From a virus: 22,365 nucleotides of DNA. The notes beneath the pieces are model-generated. The model ran no database searches. It saw only the letters and a program-made list of their open reading frames with translations, and was not told the origin of the DNA. Of this stretch, positions 17,232-22,365 are shown piece after piece. Where the stretch lies: IMG/VR virus record IMGVR_UViG_3300042449_000070, positions 1-22,365 of that record. One strand, 5' to 3'. Position 1 is the stretch's first letter, and every line of letters begins with the position of its first letter. Position numbers and translations under genes: made by a program.

Positions 17232-17692
17232 AAAAAAACCATGCAACCATAAACCTCTATAAATTTAGCATCCAACAGTTCCTCTGCTACTACATCATGT
17301 GGGATACTTCCATACTCCATGTACTTGTCTCCTTTCATTGGTAAAAAGAAACAGGCTGCTATTTTATTTAACTGCATTATCTGACCACTGAATGCCGATA
17401 TGTCAATATACTGACCGGCTGTAATTTCATGCAATTCAAAACAAAACTTGTACCTTTTACCATTAACTTCAATGTAGTCTACCGGTTTTGAGTCCGGCAC
17501 TTGATTAAAGAAGGCTAACTTTGTAGCATATTCTTGTACTAATTGCCTATACTTTATGTTGTCATACTCCTCCTCAGCTTTACCTTCTACAATTGATAAC
17601 ATCTTTTGCTGTTTCTCAACAATATTCATGTTTTCATTTGCTTCAATGTCATACAGGCTAATAAATTGCCCTACTGTTAGTTTTTCCCACAT
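17108..17692 (-). CDS. Tail assembly chaperone, short form (G-like)
   Basis: A 194-residue protein starting MWEKLTVGQFISLYDI. Conserved-looking parts are VNGKRYKFCFELHEITAGQY (about 75-94) and the helical DAKFIEVYGCMVFFYQLFKE (about 140-159). Such LTVGQF.ELYDI proteins lie in the tail regions of Bacteroidota phages and fit a lambda gpG-like chaperone that coats the tape measure before the tube assembles. The strongest support is the overlapping -1 frame downstream and a nine-T slip run at 17238-17230. It sits directly after the large terminase, not next to the tape measure as is usual. The chaperone role is inferred from the frameshift architecture and family resemblance. Confidence 0.72.
   Translation of the reverse strand: MWEKLTVGQFISLYDIEANENMNIVEKQQKMLSIVEGKAEEEYDNIKYRQLVQEYATKLAFFNQVPDSKPVDYIEVNGKRYKFCFELHEITAGQYIDISAFSGQIMQLNKIAACFFLPMKGDKYMEYGSIPHDVVAEELLDAKFIEVYGCMVFFYQLFKELINDIIIYSNLTEEGKEALLRLWKDGVGYIAPSK
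17230..17238 (-). promoter_or_regulatory. Programmed -1 ribosomal frameshift site
   Basis: A run of nine T on the coding strand, read as GTT TTT TTT TAT in the zero frame, contains the heptamer T TTT TTT (17237-17231), which fits X XXY YYZ. Slipping back one base joins the 154-residue part of the short chaperone to an 88-residue extension. A purine-rich TAGAGG (17259-17254) lies about 16 bases upstream; no obvious stem-loop follows directly. Confidence 0.7.
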
Positions 17693-17721
17693 ACTTATAA
17701 ATATATTTATTTGATTATCGT

Positions 17722-18882
17722 TTACCTAAATGAGTACTTGCCTAGGTGGCTATGGCTTATTTTATTTACAACTGAGTACCTTAGTGCATCTAGTCCATGG
17801 TTAAAATTGTCCACAGGTTTGTTTGTCATTTGACCATTCTTGTCCTCAATGTACTTATAATTCCTCAACTCCTTGATTAAATTGTAGCTTCTTTCTGTTG
17901 CGAATAGCTTGTATCTCCTAATAATATCAATACCTAAATTGATTGCTCCTTTTACTGTTGGCTTTACATTCCATCCCATTCTGTATATTTCTTCTATACT
18001 TTTAGGCTCGGCACTATCTGCGAATACTTCATTGCTTTTGTCTAGTCCTAGGTTCTGCATCTCCTTAGCTATATCCTGATTAGTCATGCCTGTCCTGTAT
18101 ATCAATTCATCTACATACATATTGTCATCTAACAGGTAGGTTCTGACTAAGCTAGTAGGGTCATTACTGAAACCAAAGTCCAAACCATAAGAAACTAACT
18201 TTGCCTCTGCCGGTATCTCCTTGCAGGTTTGAAATGAGTAAACAAGGCTTCTACTTTGCCCTCTCTCTCCTAATCCATATACCCTCCAATAGTTTTCATC
18301 TATATCCTTTAACCTTTCAATCTCCTGTTTGATTACATCTCCTAGAAAGGGGTTGTCTTTGTAGGTAGTCTGATAAAATTCTACATCTGCCCTTGTCAGT
18401 ACCTGTTCATATATCCAATGAAATTCCTCCGAAGGATTGTAGTCTAGTATTATCCTTTCGTTGGTTCTGAATATTAATTGCTGCCAATCTTCATAGTTAA
18501 GTTCGTTTGCCTCATTGATAAACAACAAGTCTCGCTTTCTACCTCTGATTTTCTGAGGCATATCTAAACTGATAAACTCTATTGTATTTCCATTGATTCT
18601 GTATTCATTAGCCGTCTTGCTATGATACTCCTCGGAATATAGGTCGTTATCTCGTACAATCTGAAAAAAATCCCTCATTACTGTACCTCTCAAAGCAGGG
18701 AATGACCTCCGACATATAGTTATAATCTTGTCCGTATGCTTATCACAATAGCTGAATATAATCCATAACAAAATATTATAGGTCTTGCCTGACCTAGTTC
18801 CACCTTGTTCAACGACTATCTTAGCCTTGCTTTCTTCTAGGTGTTTGAATACTTTGTTTGTTTTTATATTAACCTTCGCCAT
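17722..18882 (-). CDS. terL: Terminase large subunit
   Basis: The motor that drives DNA into the procapsid and cuts it. This 386-residue protein fits the Terminase_3 (PBSX/SPP1-like) family. Visible motifs: Walker A GGTRSGKT (27-34); Walker B hydrophobic strand with the catalytic Glu at FINEA (E124); ILDYNP coupling motif (145-150); and the RNase H-like nuclease triad candidates D235 in GLDFGFSNDPT, D289 in FADSAEPK and D365 in HGLDALRY. The start ATG overlaps the end of the small subunit by 14 bases, and the reading frame is intact. Length is slightly short for the family but both domains are complete. Confidence 0.95.
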   Translation of the reverse strand: MAKVNIKTNKVFKHLEESKAKIVVEQGGTRSGKTYNILLWIIFSYCDKHTDKIITICRRSFPALRGTVMRDFFQIVRDNDLYSEEYHSKTANEYRINGNTIEFISLDMPQKIRGRKRDLLFINEANELNYEDWQQLIFRTNERIILDYNPSEEFHWIYEQVLTRADVEFYQTTYKDNPFLGDVIKQEIERLKDIDENYWRVYGLGERGQSRSLVYSFQTCKEIPAEAKLVSYGLDFGFSNDPTSLVRTYLLDDNMYVDELIYRTGMTNQDIAKEMQNLGLDKSNEVFADSAEPKSIEEIYRMGWNVKPTVKGAINLGIDIIRRYKLFATERSYNLIKELRNYKYIEDKNGQMTNKPVDNFNHGLDALRYSVVNKISHSHLGKYSFR

Positions 18883-19255
18883 CTAATATCTCTACTTCAA
18901 ATAGTTTTTGCCCATTCATGCCTGTTAATTCCTGTCTCTCTACATAGCCTCTATTCTTTCCCTTTGTCTTTAAGTAGAATATGATTGCTGTGATGTTTCC
19001 ATCCAATATCTGCCGTTTGAGTGCTGTTTCTGCCGAATCTATATCTCCTTCCTCTAATGCTTGTATCTTATCCCTGAAAGCATCATCCTCCTTAATCCAT
19101 TTGTAAAATGTACCTCGTTCTATATCTAGTGCCTTACAAGTAAGGTGTACATTGTTAGCCTTTTGGCTATATACTTCAAGGAACTCCTCCTTTTTCTTTT
19201 CCCTCTTTGCTTGTCTAACTTCTATTGACTTGCTTCTTGCCTTTGAATTGTCCAT
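18869..19255 (-). CDS. terS: Terminase small subunit
   Basis: A 128-residue protein with an N-terminal basic helix (KAREKKKEEFLEV-like), a helix-turn-helix at about 33-59 (LTCKALDIERGTFYKWIKED), a central helical oligomerisation part, and ITAIIFYLKTKGKNRGYVER (about 89-108), which is characteristic of phBC6A51-type small terminases. It should recognise phage DNA and regulate the large subunit. It overlaps the large subunit start by 14 bases. It follows the WbqC-like gene after a 35-base A/T-rich gap that holds no clear promoter. Confidence 0.85.
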   Translation of the reverse strand: MDNSKARSKSIEVRQAKREKKKEEFLEVYSQKANNVHLTCKALDIERGTFYKWIKEDDAFRDKIQALEEGDIDSAETALKRQILDGNITAIIFYLKTKGKNRGYVERQELTGMNGQKLFEVEILDGEG

Positions 19256-19290
19256 CTTTTTTTATAGTGTTTTATTTGTGAACTTTCAGC

Positions 19291-19899
19291 CTATCCCTTT
19301 TCTATTGTTTCAATCCATGTCATATACTTAGTACTATTGTCTATTTCTAGTATTAAGTCATTACTTTGAGCATATTCATGAGTAAATCCATATTCTAAAC
19401 AGGTTGCTCCTGATATATAGGTATCTCCGTTTACTCCCTTTACTAATCTTACTAATTCTTCTATTCCTCCATTGCTAACATTTGATATAGTACTAGCTAG
19501 AACAAACTCAGTCTTTATGTTAAATATACTTTTTAGGTAAATCAATCCTTTAACTAGGTTCTCACAGTACCTTTCTGTATCCATTACATTAAGGTAGGCA
19601 TCAAAGTAGAACTCCATCATAACATTGTTATAATAGTTTCTTACCTTATTCAGGTGGTCAATCTTCCATTCTAAGCCATCCGTAATAGTATCCTTGATTA
19701 GTGTCCGGTTACTTGACCTAATTGGAATAGTAAGCCACTTCTCTGCTCCATTCTTGTCCTTTATCTTGTTTCTGTTTTCAAAGCCTCGTTCTACCCTTTG
19801 TACTGTATCTAGGATAACAAACACATCTGCTTTCTTTATCCTTTCTAGGTAGCTGACACTAGGCAGGTATCTAGGTTGGCTAATCATTACCTTTTTCAT
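19291..19899 (-). CDS. WbqC-like family protein
   Basis: A 202-residue protein. I chose the ATG at 19899, which overlaps the TGA of the de-N-acetylase gene (ATGA), because the sequence from there (MKKVMISQPRYLPSVSYLER) is the conserved start of the WbqC family; an in-frame ATG 72 bases upstream only adds residues overlapping the previous gene. Further family features: DVFVILDTVQ (25-34), NRNKIKDKNG (43-52) and WLTIPI (55-60). WbqC proteins occur in O-antigen/sugar biosynthesis clusters and in phages; their reaction is not firmly established as far as I know. The C-terminus is shorter than in typical members and lacks the usual final Gly-ending segment. Its place in a run with a de-N-acetylase and glycosyltransferase suggests modification of an amino sugar. 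Confidence 0.75.
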   Translation of the reverse strand: MKKVMISQPRYLPSVSYLERIKKADVFVILDTVQRVERGFENRNKIKDKNGAEKWLTIPIRSSNRTLIKDTITDGLEWKIDHLNKVRNYYNNVMMEFYFDAYLNVMDTERYCENLVKGLIYLKSIFNIKTEFVLASTISNVSNGGIEELVRLVKGVNGDTYISGATCLEYGFTHEYAQSNDLILEIDNSTKYMTWIETIEKG

Positions 19900-20561
19900 A
19901 TTGTACCTCGTATTAATTTGAATGCTTCTGCATACCTTACTCCAATATGCATACCATAAAATATTGCCCATCCTTCTATGCCATTTGCTCCTCTCAGTTC
20001 CTTCATGCTTTCTACTTCAAATACATATTGCTGCATTGCTTGTTTCTTTGCATCTATGTACTTAGTAATATCTAGGAATAAATTAGGGCAAAAGCAAAAC
20101 TGAGGGTTAATCTCACTGCTACTGATAACAGGCATTTCTAGGATTGTTTTGACAGGACTTTTGCTAGTGAATCTAGCTGCTATCATGGTAGCTGTGTTTA
20201 CAACTCTGTGGTCTTGGTGCAAATCATTAGCTATATGAGTAACTACTGTACTTGGCTTGTACTTCTTGATATATTTGGATACTATATCATTGACTTTCCT
20301 TTGGGGGTATGTATCAAACTCGCCTGTGCTTAGTGTTTCAACTAGGGGGGTAAACTTTAATATCTTAGCTACATTGTCAATCTGCTGACTTATGGTTTTG
20401 GCATCAAAGTTCTCCCTGTAATGACAACCATTGTTTAAGTACAATACAAAGTTATCTCCCCCCTTGTTGAAGTTTTCTAATAGTAAACCGGCACAACCTA
20501 AGACCTCATCATCAGGGTGTGCAACTACAACTAATAGCCTTTTTTTTAAATCCTTCCTCAC
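19896..20561 (-). CDS. PIG-L/LmbE-type de-N-acetylase
   Basis: A 221-residue zinc hydrolase of the PIG-L/LmbE family, which removes N-acetyl groups from GlcNAc-containing substrates. The family signature AHPDDE is at 14-19, with His15 and Asp18 as metal ligands and Asp17 as probable base; the second motif HIANDLHQDHR follows at about 109-119, with His118 as the third ligand. The fold is complete. The start is GTG at 20561-20559, overlapping the TAG of the RarA-C gene by one base (TAGTG), so translation is probably coupled. The stop overlaps the WbqC start. In a phage cassette with a glycosyltransferase it may convert a transferred N-acetyl-sugar to a free amino sugar; the actual substrate is unknown. 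Confidence 0.88.
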   Translation of the reverse strand: MRKDLKKRLLVVVAHPDDEVLGCAGLLLENFNKGGDNFVLYLNNGCHYRENFDAKTISQQIDNVAKILKFTPLVETLSTGEFDTYPQRKVNDIVSKYIKKYKPSTVVTHIANDLHQDHRVVNTATMIAARFTSKSPVKTILEMPVISSSEINPQFCFCPNLFLDITKYIDAKKQAMQQYVFEVESMKELRGANGIEGWAIFYGMHIGVRYAEAFKLIRGTI

Positions 20562-21166
20562 TAGAATAATTCTTGTGTTATAAATTCATCAGTCTTACTT
20601 GTTGACTTGTTTCTTGCATCTCGGTCATAGTATTGTTGAGCAACCTTATCTCTTACTTCATACTCCTCAGGCATAATATCATTTGTGATTAATGCTGCAT
20701 CCTCGTAAAAGTGCTTGTTGCCACGACCTTTCTTCTTGCCCTCAATTGTATGCAAACAATATACATAGTCATCAAATTCAGGTGTAGGAATATTGTTGCG
20801 AAGGTCAAAGTACTGACATAGTAAATTGTCAACAATCCTTGACTTTGGACTCCTAACTATTAACAATACAGCATGGATAAATGGCAACTTTTCAGGAGCA
20901 TGTTTGTTTTTCTCCTTTTTCATCTCCAAGTAATTTTGGTACAATGCATGAATTTGAGCCGGTAACTCAGGATTGGCTAAACCAATGTCCTCTGAAACCA
21001 TAACTCTAATTCTTTTCCATGCATAGTTATCAAAACCACTCATGAATAATTCGGAGAACCAATACAGAGCCTTATGCTCATCTCCTCTCCTTACATACTT
21101 TTGGATTGCACTTGCAACAGTGTAAAACGAATGACCGGATACGGTCTGTAACTTGTAGTCTGACAT
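20561..21166 (-). CDS. Stand-alone RarA/MgsA C-terminal domain protein
   Basis: A 201-residue protein that resembles only the C-terminal part of the replication-associated recombination ATPase RarA (MgsA). Residues about 12-60 match the HY..ISA..K..RG.D...ALYW segment (SFYTVASAIQKYVRRGDEHK then ALYWFSELF), and SEDIGLANPE (58-67) and RSPKS (105-109) correspond to the SED.G.A.P and APKS motifs of the tetramerisation domain. The later HTIEGKKKGRG region follows the family's C-terminal end. There is no Walker A or B, so it has no ATPase of its own. The ATG follows a 74-base A/T-rich gap that may hold a promoter. It might interact with host RarA or a replisome; that is inference. Confidence 0.75.
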   Translation of the reverse strand: MSDYKLQTVSGHSFYTVASAIQKYVRRGDEHKALYWFSELFMSGFDNYAWKRIRVMVSEDIGLANPELPAQIHALYQNYLEMKKEKNKHAPEKLPFIHAVLLIVRSPKSRIVDNLLCQYFDLRNNIPTPEFDDYVYCLHTIEGKKKGRGNKHFYEDAALITNDIMPEEYEVRDKVAQQYYDRDARNKSTSKTDEFITQELF

Positions 21167-21183
21167 AATTGATTTGATTTGTT

Positions 21184-21222
21184 TGTCTTATAAAGTTACG
21201 ACATGAAATTTAATTAAAAAAA
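21184..21222 (-). promoter_or_regulatory. Possible Bacteroidota-type promoter
   Basis: The 74-base gap before the RarA-C gene is one of the few non-overlapping junctions in the cassette. Its minus strand has TAACTTTA (21198-21191), close to the TAnnTTTG -7 element of Bacteroidota, with a T-rich stretch about 20 bases upstream in place of a clear TTG -33 element. The -33 match is weak, so this is only a candidate. Confidence 0.3.
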
Positions 21223-21240
21223 TTTTTATGCCTTAATGTT

Positions 21241-21813
21241 TTATTTTTTTAGCATGATTATAAATTCAAACTTTTCAAACAATAACACCTTCATTTTCAA
21301 TCCTAATAAGTTTGCTATCTTAATCCATTTGCTTATGTCATGATAGTATAACTTTGGGTCTTTGTAGTCTGCTTGGTTATGGAAACCATTTATTATAATA
21401 CTATCAGAAACATACTTTACCATATTGTTTAACTGAAACACAATGTTATTCCAATACTGCAAGTCATTGAGTTCTCCTCTCAAAGTCCATACTCCAATAC
21501 TTACTAGACAATCACATTGAGGCACTACTCCTTTACCATCAGTAGGTAAAATATGCAGTTCAGGGTTAATTTCATTAGCAAATTCTACATACTCAGTGTG
21601 CAAGTCCATACCAATATACTCAGCACTATTGCTTACATACTTAGCAAAGTTACCAATGCCACAACCATAGTCCACAATTGTTTGTGTTTTAGGTGGGATT
21701 AACTTAGCTATTTGCTTGTATCTTTTGATAGCTTTTGCTTCATTCTCCCAACCTACTTGCTTGATTGGACTGCTTTCACTTAATGCCTTGTTATAAAATT
21801 CTTTGTTTGTCAT
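21241..21813 (-). CDS. Class I SAM-dependent methyltransferase
   Basis: A 190-residue methyltransferase of the Rossmann-like class. Motif I is VDYGCGIGNFAKYV (47-60), the acidic residue that binds the ribose is Asp70 in EYIGMDLH, and a later strand lies near CDCLVSIGVWTL. No DNA-methyltransferase catalytic motif (DPPY, NPPY or PC) is visible, so a small-molecule, sugar or protein substrate is more likely than a base in DNA. It starts two bases after the stop of the upstream glycosyltransferase, suggesting joint expression. It may methylate the sugar made by that enzyme. Confidence 0.78.
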   Translation of the reverse strand: MTNKEFYNKALSESSPIKQVGWENEAKAIKRYKQIAKLIPPKTQTIVDYGCGIGNFAKYVSNSAEYIGMDLHTEYVEFANEINPELHILPTDGKGVVPQCDCLVSIGVWTLRGELNDLQYWNNIVFQLNNMVKYVSDSIIINGFHNQADYKDPKLYYHDISKWIKIANLLGLKMKVLLFEKFEFIIMLKK

Positions 21814-21815
21814 GG

Positions 21816-22365
21816 TTAAAATGGTATTTTTAATGTCCTTTCATATTCATTAGCTAGGCTTTTTCTCATACTTGTAGCCTTCTTTCTTTGTATTGCTGCT
21901 CCAAAGTATTCCTTCAATAAGTAGTAATCCTTTCTTTCTGTATCTAAGGTTCTATGCTCTGCCATACCTCCGGTGGATATAAATGTACCCTCCTTGCTAG
22001 TAAAAGCATACCTAGTGTTTATAAAACATTTGCGGTGGAAATGTGCATTGATTGCTGAGACAAAGAAATCACAAGCAGATACACACTCATCAGGCAGTAC
22101 CATTTTGAATCCTTCAAAGAATCCCATGCTACCTCCAATTGCAAAACCTGACAACTTATAAGGTTTCATGCTTGAATAGTCTACCGGTCTTGCTGTGTTA
22201 CTGAATCCAAACATCATGCATCCTGCCTCTCTTGCTGTGAATGCTGTGCTTTGTATAATATCATAAGCAGTATCCATATCAATCTTGCTACCCTCATCAA
22301 ATTCCTTGTCAATATAAGTCCGGCTCATCTTATTCAAGTCATCATCAAGCATTACACAATTAGGA
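21816..22365 (-). CDS. GT-A glycosyltransferase, TET/JBP-associated (GREB1-like) type; 5' end outside window
   Basis: The frame is open to the right edge (PNCVMLDDDLNKMSR at the beginning), so the ATG at 22352 is internal and the N-terminus is missing; 182 residues are visible. A hydrophobic strand leading into Asp-Asp-Asp is the metal/sugar-nucleotide site of GT-A enzymes. Next come a helical stretch, MMFGFS (about 49-54), GFAIGGSMGFF, a CDFFVSAIN helix, and FISTGGMAEHRT near 134-145. That order (DDD, Gly-hydrophobic strand, acidic helix, GG....RT) recalls the TET/JBP-associated glycosyltransferases, some of which are thought to glycosylate modified bases in phage DNA. The family assignment is by eye and only moderately sure; a general GT-A enzyme is the alternative. 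Confidence 0.6.
   Translation of the reverse strand, partial: PNCVMLDDDLNKMSRTYIDKEFDEGSKIDMDTAYDIIQSTAFTAREAGCMMFGFSNTARPVDYSSMKPYKLSGFAIGGSMGFFEGFKMVLPDECVSACDFFVSAINAHFHRKCFINTRYAFTSKEGTFISTGGMAEHRTLDTERKDYYLLKEYFGAAIQRKKATSMRKSLANEYERTLKIPF

Noticed and set aside
17232-17246. TTG at 17246 as an independent start for the chaperone extension
   Set aside because: No ATG, no leader, and the frame begins only a few codons before a classic slip run in the overlapping gene; frameshifting explains both better.
19900-19971. WbqC-like protein starting at 19971
   Set aside because: The extra 24 residues overlap the de-N-acetylase gene and precede the conserved family start; the ATGA junction at 19899 is more natural.
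20540-20547. Run of eight A on the coding strand early in the de-N-acetylase gene as a second frameshift site
   Set aside because: The zero frame gives a complete PIG-L protein and I saw no long open frame to be reached by slipping.
22350-22352. ATG at 22352 as the start of the glycosyltransferase
   Set aside because: The frame is open upstream to the window edge, and this Met lies in the strand immediately before the catalytic Asp-Asp-Asp motif, so the real start is outside.
1-22365. CRISPR array, tRNA gene, insertion sequence, integrase or attachment site
   Set aside because: No regularly spaced repeats, no cloverleaf-like sequence, no transposase or integrase motifs in any large frame, and no terminal direct repeat recognised.

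Overview
The window is the structural half of a tailed dsDNA phage or prophage (a siphovirus judged by gene content), with every convincing gene on the minus strand. The host is most likely in the Bacteroidota. DNA is AT-rich, gene starts sit behind A/T-rich leaders with no clear Shine-Dalgarno, and several proteins (portal, tail hub, tape measure, the proteins at 1359-1715 and 7180-7497) have the look of Bacteroidota phage proteins. No integrase, repressor, lysis gene, tRNA or CRISPR array is visible, so lifestyle cannot be decided here.

Read in the direction of transcription (right to left), the window opens with an accessory cassette (22365-19291): the 3' end of a GT-A glycosyltransferase resembling the TET/JBP-associated (GREB1-like) family, a class I methyltransferase, a stand-alone RarA/MgsA C-terminal domain without its ATPase, a PIG-L/LmbE-type de-N-acetylase and a WbqC-like protein. 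Together they look like a pathway that builds and trims a sugar decoration, plausibly on phage DNA, and they run directly into the terminase genes.

Next come packaging (small and large terminase, 19255-17722), a tail assembly chaperone made in two forms by a predicted -1 ribosomal frameshift on a nine-T run (17692-16965), an HK97 gp10-like protein, two tail-tip/baseplate proteins (16372-13015), a 1519-residue tail fibre ending in a self-cleaving S74 chaperone (13010-8451), a LamG-like protein, two small proteins and the tape measure (6745-4556). Only then follow the head genes: XkdF-like protease, scaffold and major capsid protein (4544-2371), then the probable tail tube protein (2315-1812), a small unknown protein and the portal (from 1362, running off the left edge).

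This order is unusual: the portal lies about 16 kb from the large terminase, tail genes precede head genes, and the tail chaperone is about 10 kb from the tape measure. Strong hairpins follow the major capsid and tail tube genes, the second with a T-rich tail like an intrinsic terminator; these may set the high capsid/tube to low portal ratio. Genes are otherwise tightly packed with many 1-14 nt overlaps, and no stretch over 300 bases lacks a gene.
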